From Onchocerca volvulus (taxonomy: Eukaryota; Nematoda; Chromadorea; Rhabditida; Onchocercidae), in NCBI GenBank assembly GCA_000499405.2, contig HG738138.1, positions 7,500,888-7,564,887 of the forward strand: a stretch of 64,000 nt of DNA. The letters run 5' to 3'. The notes under the pieces were generated by a model. It worked only from the letters and a program-made list of their open reading frames with translations, was not told the DNA's origin and ran no database searches. Position 1 is the stretch's first letter. Each line of letters opens with the position of its first letter. This document shows positions 37,493 to 50,404 of this stretch, in pieces. Position numbers and translations under genes: made by a program.

Positions 37493-40400
37493 ATGCCGGC
37501 AATTTACAATTTCAAGAAGATAACAGTCGTTCCGTCTGCTGCGGTGAGTAATTATTATTAAGGGTCAATCATTAGTTATTTAAATTATTCAAATATTGTC
37601 ATTTTTAAATATGATGTTGAAAAGATAACAGTTTGTATAATTTTTGATTATACTGAAGATTGCAACCGAAATGAAAGACTATGAAGTACAAATTTATTCT
37701 CCAGGATTTAAAAGAAATAGTTCTTTCCAAAACGCAGAGGAAAACACCGACTGTGGTTCACCGTCACTTTGCAATTAGCCGGATTCGATCGTTTTATACA
37801 CGAAAGATTAAATTCTTGCAGCAAGTTTTGCACGATAAATTGACACAAATTATCGATGAATTTCCAAAAATGGAGGTGATTTCTTAGTTTTTCGTCTTTA
37901 ATTGCTCTTTGGATTTCTTGCCTTTTTTCTTGATCATTGTCATAAATTTCTGTGCTAAATCAACTGATTACTTTGTTGAATTTCTAAAGCGAAATAGAGA
38001 AAAATTAGTTTCTGGATTTTCATAGTGCACCATTAAACATTTTGAATAGCCTTTTAGGAGGTTCATCCATTTTATGCCGATCTCATGAATATTTTATACG
38101 ATAAGGACCACTACAAGATTGCCTTGGGACAAATGAACACGGCTCGTCATTTGATCGATGGGTAAATTTTAACAGTTTTTAATTTCAGTGATAACTGTAA
38201 TTCACCATGTCAAAATGTCGATTAAAATCATTTACGTTGATTGAAATATGAATTTGTTGCAATGAATTCTAGATGAAAAACGTTTCAGTATTGCACGAGA
38301 ATATGTTCGCCTAATGAAATATGGCGATTCATTGTATCGATGTAAAATGCTAAAGCGAGCAGCACTTGGTCGAATGGTAAAGCTATTGAAACACCAGAAA
38401 TCAAGTTTTGATTATTTGGAGCAGGTTCGACAACATCTTTCGCGTCTACCAACAATTGATCCAAACACGAGGTATGGAGAAATTGCTTATTTACTGTTAT
38501 ATTTTTCTTGTCAATATTTCATAGTAATTAAATATTGTCGGTGCTGAAGAATGAAAAAATTTACATTACAAATCATAGATCGAATTTCAGGACATTAATA
38601 CTATGTGGATTCCCAAATGTTGGTAAATCGTCATTGATGAATTTGTTAACACGTGCTGATGTTGAAGTACAGCCTTATGCATTCACTACTAAATCCCTTT
38701 ATGTTGGGCATCTTGATTATAAATATCTTCGTTGGCAGGTAAGTGCTAATGCTGATTGTCTTTCCGGATGATTTGTTCCTATTTTTGAACGATTTACAAA
38801 TTTCATAGATGAAAATTTAGCTGAAGTTTTTCTAGCATGAAAACAAATGGTACTATTTCGAAAAACAAAAGAAAATAGTCTGAAATGTGTTTAGACTACC
38901 ATAATTGAATAATTTTAGGTTATTGATACACCTGGTATTTTGGACCAACCTTTGGAAGAACGTAATACAATTGAGATGCAAGCAATCACCGCACTTGCAC
39001 ATTTGCGTGCTGCAGTTTTGTTCATCATGGATATAAGTGAAACATGCGATCATACAATTGAAGAACAAGTAATAAATCTTTACGATATCATATTGATATA
39101 GTGCTTGTCAAAAATGCTAATTTTGATTGGGCTTTTCAGGTAGCATTATTTGAAAGTATTCGTCCATTATTTGTGAACAAGCCAGTATTAATTGGTTTAA
39201 ATAAGATCGATATAGTAAAACGAGATGAACTAAAGCTGGAGAAAATGGAGCAGTTTAAAAAATTAGAAAGCGATTCTTTATCTATGTTTGAACTTAGTAC
39301 TGTGACGCAAGAAGGAATCATGGATTTCAGAAATATGGTAGTCATTTTTTTTACAGCCTTGTTGCATCATTATCATATTTGATTATTTTACAGCATATCA
39401 AAGAGGCAACGATTATGCGATGTTACTAAAAAAAAGTTTTAGCAAATAAAAAGACATTAATGCAAATTGGCTGAATTAATTCCATAAAAAAGAGTTATTG
39501 ACATCTCTATCGAAATGTTATTATTATAAGGTAACTGTTAGATTATAAAATGAGCACAAGATAGACTAATCTGAGGCTAGTAATTCTCAACGAATACAAA
39601 ATACATTGAGTTTGTTAAGATGATATTGATGCTGAATATGAATTTGTTTTAATGCGATATATCTACATGCAACAATTTGCTTGTGTTCAGTTGCTTATTT
39701 ATATTTTTTTGTCAGAAAAGAGGACACTGTGTTTTATTTTGAAAAATGAAAATAAAACTTTGCCATTTAGGCATGCAATTGTCTTTTAACACAACGTGTT
39801 GAAAGCAAATTGCAGTCGAGAAAGTTAACGGTTGAAGATGGTGTGCTAAGCCGTGTGTTTGTTGCTTATCCTGTTCCGAGAGATGACAAAGTATGTTTAT
39901 TTTTGTGGAATTTTCTTGTGTAGAGTTTTTAGTTTGCTGTTATCTCTCGCTATTGAATTCCAGGTACGTGCACCGTTTATACCGGAAGCAGTTGTGAAGA
40001 AAAAGATTTTGGGTAATAATAATTGCAATGAGGAGAAAACTATAGGAATACGAAAATTGGAACGCCAGATTGAACTGGAAATGCAAGATGAATATGTACT
40101 TGATTTGAAGAGTAAGTTTTCATTCATTGAATACATTTTTTTTTTTTCATCGATTTTCACATTTGTTATAATTTAAATGTAGATTAATTTATGTGGATTA
40201 TTCGGCTATGATTTTAGTTCAGAATAAGGGACAAGACGTTGCTTTGCTGTAATAAAATTTTAATTCGTTTTATCTACTATGTATTTGCTTATTGTAGAGC
40301 ATTATTTACTGAAAAATGACGAAGAAAAATATGATGTTGTGCCCGAAATATGGGAAGGACATAATATCGCCGATTTTGTTGCATCAAATGTTAAAGATAT

Positions 40401-41372
40401 GTTAGAGTCAATAAGGGACGAAGAAGAAGCAAAGATTCAAGCAGGGTATGAGATTTTTTCAACTTATAGAGGAATTTATATCTATTTTAATCTTACATAG
40501 CTTCCGGGAAATTTTCGATTTTTTTAAATGATATGTTTTAGGTTCTATGATGATGATTTGGATTTGAACGATGATGAGACGAAAAAATTGTTTGAAAATG
40601 CCAAAAAAATCGTTGAAAAAGAGAGTCAACTGAAAATGGTAAAATAAATTGATAAAAAACATCTTATATTTATATTTAATATCAATTTAAGCATTTTATG
40701 ATCGCTTTTCATCCTTTGAACAAATATCCTGAACTCATTAAGTGCTTTATTGAAGTCTTAGAATTGCAGGCTTCACAAGCCAAGAAAAGTATAACAAAAC
40801 CACGTCTAAGTCGTTCTGTGACAAGAAAACGCGATAGAAATATGGCATGTTTGGAAGAACAATTCCGTGATCTTGGTGCTGATATTCATCCAGCACAACT
40901 GAAGAATTTGGCTAAGGAACAACTGAGGGAACCTACAGTTAAAAAAATACGAGTAGGAAAAAGTCCGAGCTTAGTTGCTAGTCGACCGCCAAGTCGTGAT
41001 GTGCAGGGTATAAAGAATGACGAAGTTAGCAGTTTCTCTTTTCTTTTTTTTGGATCAGTATACATTTAATGATGGCGAATTAAAGATTAGCATTTCTAGA
41101 AAAGATGTTCAGGAATGTAATCAATTTCTATAAAAATGAACAAAGACTTTTCGCTGATATATCTCTATAGCGTTAGCAGTTAGAATTTCGCTCAAATTAA
41201 TAATCAAACTTTAATTTAGGTACGAGAAATGACAAAGAAAGTTGGACGAAAAAAGCAGAAAAATCTACAGCATGAAGCAAGAAAAGGTGAAGCTGATAGA
41301 CATATCTTTGTAAAACGTCCGAAACATTTATTTGCTGGCAAGCGTGGACTTGGAAAAACAGATAGGCGGTAA
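37493..41372 (+). CDS. nog-1: Nucleolar GTP-binding protein 1 (NOG1/GTPBP4)
   Basis: Essential GTPase of 60S ribosomal subunit assembly in the nucleolus. Thirteen exons join in phase: 37493-37543, 37705-37875, 38058-38161, 38289-38471, 38591-38738, 38919-39068, 39140-39337, 39771-39890, 39964-40111, 40298-40445, 40542-40638, 40770-41024 and 41220-41372. They give 641 residues, the normal family size. The N-terminus [16 protein letters not shown] and the block [20 protein letters not shown] are NOG1 hallmarks. GTPase motifs are complete: G1 GFPNVGKSS (176-184), G3 DTPG (222-225), G4 NKID (290-293) and a G5-like STVTQEG. The basic C-terminus ends [10 protein letters not shown] with the stop, as in other family members; a GTAAAT overlaps the stop codon but the conserved ending argues against further splicing. 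It is followed on the same strand by rrp-8, another ribosome-biogenesis gene. Confidence 0.95.
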
Positions 41373-42020
41373 ATTTCTTGTCAGAGTATTCATATTTTGG
41401 TGATTCCCGTGAAAAAGTGATGTACAGTGATAATAAAAAAGCCCTATTCGGCTAAACTTGAAATGATGTTGTTATCTGTCACATTATTTGTTTTTCGTTA
41501 TGTTACGAATATCTGGTGATCTTAGACAGCTGTTTATTGCTTTTTTATTGCAGTAGTTAATTATTTAAAAATAAAGTTTGTTAATACACTGCATTTGCCA
41601 TACATTCATATTCTATGCGAATAGTATATTAAAGTACTTAATTTTCACCCAAGTTTTGATTATAATGATATGATCTTGGTGGTAGTAGCTTTTCGAGATC
41701 ATTGTAAAACAATCTTTATTAATCCTTTTGGTATTTCCTCGTTCGGTTTTCGATGTTAAATAGATTTTTTGGTAATTATTTAGTTGCGAAATTTGCCCAT
41801 TGCAAAAGTTGATTCATTTGGGGAATGTTGCTACTGTACGATGAAGAGTAGAAACCTTAGAAAAATCGAAGAAGATTTGAATATTTAGGAGAGTTTTAAC
41901 CTAGTTTTTCTGCCATGCGATTTTAGACATGTTGAATTATGCGCTGTTTGCGAACAAGTGCGACGTCCAGGCATTTCGTTTCCTTTTCCCCATTTTTTTT
42001 TTTTTTTTTTTGAGATTTTG

Positions 42021-44332
42021 ATGAGACACAAAGAAAACTTGGCGGACAAGGACAGTGTCATTCTTTCAAGACAAAAAAAAATCGATTACAGTGAAGAAGT
42101 GGGAACTTCGTTGGTAAAGTTTGTTAATTTTATTTTTCCTTATTATAATTGTAATATTATGACTAAATGGAGCACTGTAAATTAAGTTTGGCAACTAATT
42201 AATCATTTGGGTAGTGAACTGAATTACAATTGCATTTAACTTAAATCGGCTGAAAGGTGCATGTACTACAGTCCTGGTTATGGAAGGCAGAGTTGTGAAA
42301 TTTAACCTTAACTTTTACTTATCTAGATGTTTTTATTAGTTCATTGTTTTAGCCGAGAAAGCAGCATCGTCCATGGCGAAATAAAGTTCGTAAAAAAGCT
42401 GCTAAGGAAGCGAAAAGAAAATTGAGGGAAAAGAAAGGTAGTTATATTATTCGTTGGAAGAAATCTTTTGGTACCATGATAAGTCGAGTAAATGCAGAAC
42501 TATGGGAATTAATTTTCTTTGTCTGCTCTGTGATTTGTTGTTTCAGACACCATTTCAAGTGGTATGCAAATAATGCAAAACAAGAAGAAAAGTAGGATTA
42601 AGAAGACTAATTATCCTAACGGCTCAAGTAAAAATGTGGCAATGGATAGACAAGAAATGAATGGTAGAGAGAAAATTGATTCTTCATTATTTCGATATAT
42701 TAACGAGCAATTATATACAATGAATGGTTCTGAAGCTATGGAACTGTTTCGGAAGGACCCAGAGGCTTTTAGATTGTACCATAAAGGATATCAGATGCAG
42801 GTTTGGGAATTATATAAAATATGAATAAATGCCGGTATAGGACTGTTCAAAATGCAGTGGAAGAAATTTTATTGTGTAAGTGATTTACCCATTTCTATCA
42901 GAAGGATGCTGAGTATTTGGATTTATGATTTAATGTGATGTATAAATTAGTCAGAGGGCTGGTGGATTTCTGCAATGATGTAATATATCGATGACATTTG
43001 CAAAGAATTAAAAAGAATTAAACTTTGAATTATGCATATTTAGAAAGGGAAAATAGTTGATTAGAGAGTTAAGATTAATAATATGATTGTTTATAGGCAA
43101 AGAAATGGCCATGCAATCCACTTCATATCATTATTCAATGGATAAGATCACTGAAACATGATGGATTAGTGATTGCTGATTTGGGCTGTGGAAATGCAAT
43201 TATTGCTGAAACACTATCACATACAGCTACTGTACATTCGTTCGATTTGGTTGCTGTAAATGATCGCGTTACGGCGTGTGACATGTCCAAGGTATATCAA
43301 TACATTAGAATACTGATTTTAGCATTATTAGTAGCATAGTAGTTAAAGATGTTTAAGATTTTCTTTAAATCTTCCATTATTCTTCTATTGTTGGATACAT
43401 GTAAGTTCACTATTAATCTCTTACGCATAACGGAGTTACGTTTCACTTATTTTGTATAGTGCCGTTAGACAGGAAGATAACAAGCACATATCCTCAACAA
43501 ATGCGAATTTCAAAACCGTATATTTTTAGTTTTATTTTAAAAGTCATACCAGTGAACTTGAGAAGGCTTATAATGACCAAAATATGACTTTAGTTCAGAC
43601 TACTTCGTGACAGAGTGTATTCTGCCTGTCGAATGAGTGAATGAATAACATCAATAAAGCTATTTTCAGTTATGTGAACATACTTTAGACTTACTTTACT
43701 ATTCATTTATTTTAACCGCTTTCTCTAGCTGAATTTTGTTTTTGTTGATGAATAAATTTTGTGCAGGTCCCGCTGTGCAGTGAATCAGTAGATATTGTTG
43801 TTTTTTGTCTTTCATTAATGGGAACCAATCTGAACGAATATTTGAGCGAAGCGAATCGGATATTAAAGAAAGGGTGGTTATCATTTCATATATTATTAAA
43901 TAATGATACAGAAATATTGCGCTTATTGATTTTTGAAATTAATGAATATAATCTATTCCAAGGAACCTAACTTATGCCTATTTGTAGAGGTTTTTTGAAA
44001 ATAGCCGAAGTTGCGAGTCGATTCATAAATATAAAGCAGTTCGTGCATGCTGTAACAAAAATGGGATTTGTTTTTTCTGGAAAGGTTTGTTAAATTGTAT
44101 TACCCTTGAATTGTCATTGTGTGAAGAGTAAAACAATAGTTTATAAATAAATGATCATAGAAAGGATTTTAATAATAATAGTATATATTCAGATGATTAT
44201 TGTATTAAAGAATTCTAGATGATGAAAGATGGTGATTATTTTGTTATTTTGGAGTTTACCAAGGCTGGTAAAGTGGCACAGAAACGACCGATTGGATTAG
44301 AATTGAAGCCTTGTTTGTATAAAAAACGGTAA
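42021..44332 (+). CDS. rrp-8: Ribosomal RNA-processing protein 8 methyltransferase
   Basis: Nucleolar SAM-dependent methyltransferase of the Rrp8/nucleomethylin family, which modifies large-subunit rRNA (m1A). Seven exons join in phase: 42021-42113, 42353-42437, 42547-42800, 43097-43291, 43767-43873, 43988-44084 and 44219-44332, giving 314 residues. The Lys/Arg-rich N-terminal part (about 1-90) fits a nucleolar protein. The catalytic part contains FRYINEQLY, a SAM motif IADLGCGN (170-177), the acidic [16 protein letters not shown] segment, [20 protein letters not shown], and ends KPCLYKKR with the stop, the conserved family ending. The start is the first in-frame ATG after a T tract; the exact 5' end is less sure. 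It lies 648 bp downstream of nog-1 on the same strand, so co-transcription in an operon is plausible. A GTAAAT/TTCAG pair past the stop could extend it but would break the conserved end. Confidence 0.92.
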
Positions 44333-47308
44333 ATCCTTCAATGTTAATCATTATACTGATTGTCAAAATTCTTGTTTAATTCTGTTCAGAATTCATCGCA
44401 TTACAGGATATTCTATTTGTAAGTTGGCTTTAGAAGAGTTTAATTGTTTACACTGACATACTGTCAATTTTTTTTATTGCCTGTTGTTCGTTATCTTTGA
44501 AAAACCATTGACTAGAAAAGAATGAATTTCTAGAGATCAATTTGCACCACACTACAACGGATTTTTCTAAAGCTTATCCACTGTCATTATGATCGATTAG
44601 AAATGTATCTTATTCATTGATAGAAACTGGAGTTGTTGTTACCTAAGTGAGAAAATGCTATAGTTCAACTTTACTTGATGGATACTATTTCATGATTTCT
44701 GGTGATTGCTAACTCACTGAATTTCGTTTTTTATCAACAAGAAATGTTTCTTTTGGATATGAATCGAAAATGCGATAAAATTGAACACTATTTTCCCCAT
44801 GGCGAATAATAAACGATTTTCCATGATTGCTTCACTTCTGCAATATTTCTTTACAGTAGTAAGTAAACATTTGTGCAGAATGAATGGAAAAATCTTAATA
44901 CTTAAGTAAAATTGTAAAAATTACAAACCTTGATACTTCGATATAAAAGATTATAGCGTCAGTCATGAAATTATTCATTGCACATTCATGCCTTTCAGAT
45001 GTATGGTTTAATCGGAATTTTTTGAAAATAAATTAATAAATTTAACCAGAATTTCTTTTAATCACAAGTGACATGCCTGAATTTTTCGAAATAGTTTCGT
45101 CCCTTACTCCAATACTTGCCAGTTATACCAAAACACATTTTCCCACGCATTCCGCATATATTTACCTCGAAGAAAGGGATGTAGATTGTTGGCAACTTCC
45201 CAAAAATGTTTTTATCTATTTTAATTTTGAAGTTACAATTTTCATTTTCTAAAATTTTTTATGAGAATTTGTGGTCAAAAAACTGCGAGCAGAATTAAAC
45301 CTTAAGCGGTTCAACGAATGCAAAACACAGACACGCATAGAAGAAATCAGGCAAAGGGACACTCAGATTTGTTTCGCACATGATGAAATACTCTCCATAA
45401 AATCTACTGAGTAATGCTCATAAAAAATGAAGTCAACCCTATGAAGTGGACAACGGAAAGTTGTTCGAGAATTGTTAGAGTTCTACTATTATTTAAAATT
45501 AGGCACGAGTATATGTCAAGTATTGATCCGCAAGTTTATCGCTCTTTTTTCAAATCGTCAAGAATTAATATGTTCAAGTTATAGAGTTAAACTTCCATAG
45601 TTTCATCAATTTATTGTCAAAGTCAGTTGCGTCTTTTCAAACTGAGACTAATAAGCAATATCGAAACATCTGGGAGCTTGTAAACAATTATATATAATTG
45701 TCCTTGTGGAATGCAACATATGAAAGATCTGTTTGATACCCTATTCTTTTACTAATCATCCAGAAATCATGTAAAAGTAAAATTCGAGGAATGAAAGTGT
45801 CAAAACTAGCAGTAACTTTACACTAAATTTATCAGTAATGTTTATTTAATCTTTTTGTTTACCAGGCTGTTTTTCTTCATTTTTTCTTTACAGTTGAGTC
45901 GCATTGCCTGTCAGAGAACTGTTTACTTACATTCAATGGACTGTTCAGTTCTCCAACTTTGGCAAAACTTCTAAAATGTTTTCAAGCTATTTAAATTTGC
46001 AAAACAAATTTACCCCTTTATTTATTGTTTTATATTACTCGGATATAGTTATTGAGATGTAGTTAATAATGACTAATTGATTAAAAATAATGATAATAGT
46101 GATAAGACAAAATACACTGTGAAGTGCCACTTGAAGATATTTCAATATTCAATGAATGAAGTAGGATCACTTCTGCATAGCGATTTCCCAATAAATTGTT
46201 GACGACCTGTTTGTCATCGCAAGTTATTTCAATAGTTCAAGTTCTGAGGCTGGTCATTCCAACAGTCCAAGTTCTAAGGTTACTTATTTCAAGAGTCTAA
46301 GTTCTAAGGTTAGTCATTTCAACAGTCCAAGGATACAAAGGTCATTCCATGTGTAGCAAATTATTTTTTGTATACTGAAGTGTAAATGTAAAATAACTTT
46401 TTGTCGCAAAGGGAAATGTGTAAAATAGACGAATCAGCAATACCTTTCATAATATGAAGTCTTATTTGAAATTTAGTTTTCAAATAATGCTACATGCAAA
46501 GTGGAAAGTTGGAGATAAAAATTAAAATATTTGCAAGTACGGAGGAACGAATTATTGTAGGTAAGTAGGCATTATCGTAGGCATTCCAATACCACAAAGA
46601 ATTTACGGAATCGATTTATGTCATGCAACCGATCTTCTGCAAAGTCTAAAAAATTAATTAAATGCCTAATCTACGAGATTAGGTATTTGTCGCATTAGTT
46701 TTTGATTTTTCAAGAAAATTGAGCCTTAAACTTCATCTTTTATATTCATTTATTGCAAATCATCAGCAAGTCCCGAGACAACATACAACGAGAAAGAAGA
46801 TGGAATCAACAGAGAGATAAGAAGTTAATGAAAATTGATACAAAGGTTGAAAATTAGTGATGCGATAGGTCCGAATGATCCAAAGAAAGGCGCATTTAAG
46901 TGTGTAATGCAATCCATTTCCCCTTTATCGCCTCTTCGCTTCTCATTTTCCAGTTTCCTTACTTCGAACTCCTCGAAGTGAGCACTGCTGATTGGCCAAC
47001 TATGTAAATACACTTCAGTACCGTAACACCTATTCGCCTTACCTCGGAAGCCATTAGAACCCGTTTTCTTCTCTCTGTCACATGCTATTTCCTTATGCCA
47101 TCCATGGACAAGAGGACTAGAAAATCATTTCAAGATAAAACTTAGCCGCGTGAGAATCTTTTGAAAACATGAGACGCGCCTCTCATCACTTGCATCAATT
47201 GGATTCGATGATTTCAATCATGGAACCCTCCACTAATGGCTATGCATCATCATCATCAATGTGAACAACAGCTGACAAACTTGACCAAAATCTGGCTCCA
47301 CAACCTGA
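44333..47308. other. Intergenic region before the homeobox gene
   Basis: Mostly AT-rich with no convincing coding sequence. The part from about 46880 to 47280 is GC-richer and probably contains the promoter of the homeobox gene. A short minus-strand frame (47013-46825) lies there without splice support. A 30-bp minisatellite is at 46221-46335. Confidence 0.45.
46221..46335. repeat. 30-bp period minisatellite (about 3.8 copies)
   Basis: Units with the core AAGTTATTTCAATAGTTCAA, then AGGTTACTTATTTCAAGAGT and so on repeat at exactly 30 bp (AGTTCAAGTTCTGAGG, AGTCCAAGTTCTAAGG, AGTCTAAGTTCTAAGG, AGTCCAAGGATACAAAGG). It lies about 1 kb upstream of the homeobox gene. Confidence 0.8.
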
Positions 47309-48804
47309 ATGCTTGTCTGTCCCTCACCTGGAACTCTGCACATCCGGAAACCTGAATTAGATGCAGTAAACCTAGACAATAATTCAATATTGGTGCCTAA
47401 TTCTCGAATGTCAATGTTCGAATTTCCGTGGAATTTATCTGTGGCCAACAGCGCAGCATTATCATCATTATCAGCAACTCCAGACTTATCATCTTCTGTG
47501 TTCCCACTACAAAACTTTTCACTAGAACAGTTAACATTAATGAATGATATGCGCTATTCAGGTCTCGCCAAACGATTACCATCTACAACTGCTGTACCAC
47601 AATTTGCACTTTATGCGCACTTGAGTAAGTGTACATCACTCATTCATCAATTTATGAATTATTGATTGATCGATTGATTTGCTAAAATTTCAATATAAAA
47701 ATCCGGAAAAGAAACGGATTATGAATGGCTCACTTAGAGTTTCAAGTGAGGAATTTAGAGCAATTCAATGAGTTCGATTTTCTGATTCGAGAGTTCTTGA
47801 TAATGGAGCAGCTATGATAATAGAGTTGTTGTTGCTAGTATTAGTTGTCCTTTTATCAATAATTTACATTCGATAAGTGTATTTTAATTTAATAAACCTG
47901 GAATAAGTAAAAACTTAATCATTTTGTGCCAAACAAGTCCAGATATGCACAATGATTCGCGACTCAATTTGACAGCTAATCACTCTGGCAGTAACGACGA
48001 CTCCAAATCTTCCGTACAACTACGTTCGCAGCAGACGCGACGAAAGCCGCGCGTTTTATTTACCCAATCTCAGGTAGCTTTGATGAATTTGTTACACTAT
48101 CCCGATAATTATTTGTTCTTTTCTAATCCTATGCTTGCAATGCGCCCAATTCGGCTCAAACCATCTGAAATTTGGCGCAAATGACTCGTGCATCAAGCCA
48201 TTTCATATTCTTTTTACAGAATTTCATGGAATCAAGAAGATTTCGCAAAGAGCTCTCTTTTGACCCGGCTTCTGTTTCCCTTATATTCTACTAATTAACA
48301 GGCCACATTAAGTTGTTTATTGACGTTTGCCCATTATCAAATTCAATTTACTTGACTTTCGCACAGAACTCGTGAACTATTAGGCCTGGTCATTGGGCTG
48401 AAAGTTGTATAGAGACAGCATATCTACAGTTTACATGCATACATCGACAGAAAGTAATTTGTTTTTCCAATTTTTGACTTACGTATCAATTGATAGGTCA
48501 GAAAGAACAAAACAGATCAAAATGCCTTCCCCTACCAACAAATGACAGGATACGGATAATTCAATTTCAGGTAAGTGAACTGGAAGAGCGATTCAAACTG
48601 CAACGATATGTGAATGCAGCAGAACGGGAACGATTAGCAGCAACGTTGGGTCTTACTCCCACGCAAGTCAAAATTTGGTTTCAGAATCGACGTTACAAGT
48701 GTAAACGGATGGAACTGGATCGAACGTTGCAACTCTCATCTCAACTGATTCTAAGTCACAGTTCACCTGCTTTTCTACGTTCAGTTCAGTCAACTGTGCT
48801 GTGA
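47309..48804 (+). CDS. NK-2 class homeodomain transcription factor
   Basis: Three exons, 47309-47624, 47943-48073 and 48571-48804, join in phase to about 226 residues. The homeodomain (about 138-197) reads [12 protein letters not shown] at its start and [15 protein letters not shown] in helix 3. Tyr at homeodomain position 54 is the NK-2 class hallmark that shifts DNA preference to CAAGTG-type sites. Position 14 is Ser where NK-2 proteins usually have Tyr, and an intron splits the domain after residue 12. Only about 29 residues follow the domain and no NK-2-specific domain is seen; no tinman motif is visible in the N-terminal part, which is Ser/Leu/Asn rich. Nematode members are ceh-22, ceh-24, ceh-27 and ceh-28; I cannot say which this is, though the short C-terminus and divergent helix 1 recall ceh-28. 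The start is the first ATG of the open frame; an additional 5' exon is possible. Confidence 0.85.
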
Positions 48805-50401
48805 TGAATTCATGATAATGTCTTTTTCCAATTTTTTCTTCAGTTATCATTTTATCAGCCGTTTCTCCCGACATTAGCAAAACTTTCTTATACGCGGAAT
48901 TGTAGGTTGTCCTTATTATGCTGCGATGTAATTTCAGTGAAATAAAATTCTTTCGCGAAGGAAGGAGGATAGAATGGGAAAAATGAGATTGAAAATTTAT
49001 AGCAAGCAAGTGACATAAAATTTGATCATTCACTTTTTCATTTCGTTGTAGTTTCAGCCTTTTGACGAATATTTAATACAGAGATCATTTGAAAATAGTC
49101 AAACTGATACCTTGTTGAGATGATTTTTCCAATTTCTTCAGTTATCGAATTCTGAATGCTGAATATTTTTTGATCCTAATCTATTAATTTAAATAACACT
49201 ACTGTGCTCATTTTTGTAACGAAATGAAATTTAATCAGACAGTGTTTTGTTAGAAGCTTTCGAAAATCTTTTAAATGGAAAATTCAAGGGCATGCATTTT
49301 AAAAAAATTTCCTAATATGAGATGCGATTTGAATTGATTTAATTTTTGTAATTAGGTGGCAATAGTTAGAAGGATGCAAAGATAAATGAGCTCTGAATGA
49401 AATGTAAATTACGCATCAAAATGAAAAGCCGTCATCCACCATTTCCAACTACATCTTACTTTGGCAAATCAGTTGCAACGACTGACATATCTTGGAAATG
49501 TTTTGTACCAAAAGTTTTTGAAACGATCTTCTTGCTATCTTCAACTAATCATCTCTTTATCCACTGGAAAAATTCGGTCAAAGTACATTTTGTAGAGCAG
49601 ATAAGGCAGATCATACAGCCATTAACTCGCAAAGATTGCCTCAAATCATGCCTTATTTCTTGAGTTTTGATTTCTGAAAGAATGTCTAATTCAAACATAT
49701 AAGACAAGCAACATTTAGAATTATAAATACAGAACTATTCAGGGCTAAACACCATAAATTTCGCCTTAAACCAAATATTTTTACGGGATATCGAGACAAG
49801 CTGTTGCAAAACGAGCATTTAGACATGCAGTATGATTAAGATGGTTTTGACATTGCTTGGGTTGGATGTTCAGAGTAAGGGGGAGGAAGAGGCGGGACTA
49901 TGATTGTTAGGTATTATTTGATTAAGGGAGTGAGAGGTCATGCGAATTTCCATGTATTCTGATTGTGCCTTTGATTGAGAGCATGGAAGAAGTAATGTTG
50001 CTGAAAAGATGTCAGGAATAAAAATGAAAACTGGGTGAAAAAGCATGAGCTAATGAAGGGATGCTAAAAGAGAAATTGTCAGTAGTGACAATGAATAGAA
50101 TAGCCTTAAGGATACAAGGTGGTCTTTGAAATTGCGTGGCATACTTTGATTTTTTGTTAGTAAGAAGATTGGTCATATGATGACTTGACAGAGAGAGGGA
50201 AAGGAAGGGGAGAGGTTCCTTGGTTAGAGGGTTTATATGAAAGGTTGCTGTTCCTCCCGACCATTCCCTACCTTTCAGGTCAGAAAACATTGATTGGTTT
50301 CACTCTTGCGTTCTCATATTGTTCAAGATAACACTCTCTTTTCCTTGCTTGCTTGAATCAAACCACATGCTGTTTTCTAGGCCTTAAACAATATCTTTGC
50401 A
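48805..50401. other. Intergenic region
   Basis: No convincing gene. An 88-codon plus-strand frame (49397-49663) and a 92-codon minus-strand frame (50290-50012) lack splice sites or a recognisable peptide. The GC-richer segment 49860-50300 is probably the promoter of the RNA-binding gene that starts at 50405. Confidence 0.45.
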
Positions 50402-50404
50402 GAC

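Noticed and set aside
44333..44412. Extra exon extending rrp-8 past its stop (GTAAAT donor, TTCAG acceptor)
   Set aside because: The protein already ends in the conserved ...PCLYKKR of Rrp8 proteins, so the stop is taken as real.
47220..47262. Alternative first exon of the homeobox gene (MEPSTNGYASSSS)
   Set aside because: Its possible GTGAAC donor leaves phase 2, which does not fit the only nearby acceptor before the main open frame.
49397..49663. 88-codon plus-strand frame between the homeobox gene and grld-1
   Set aside because: No family resemblance, no splice sites, and low-quality codon composition.
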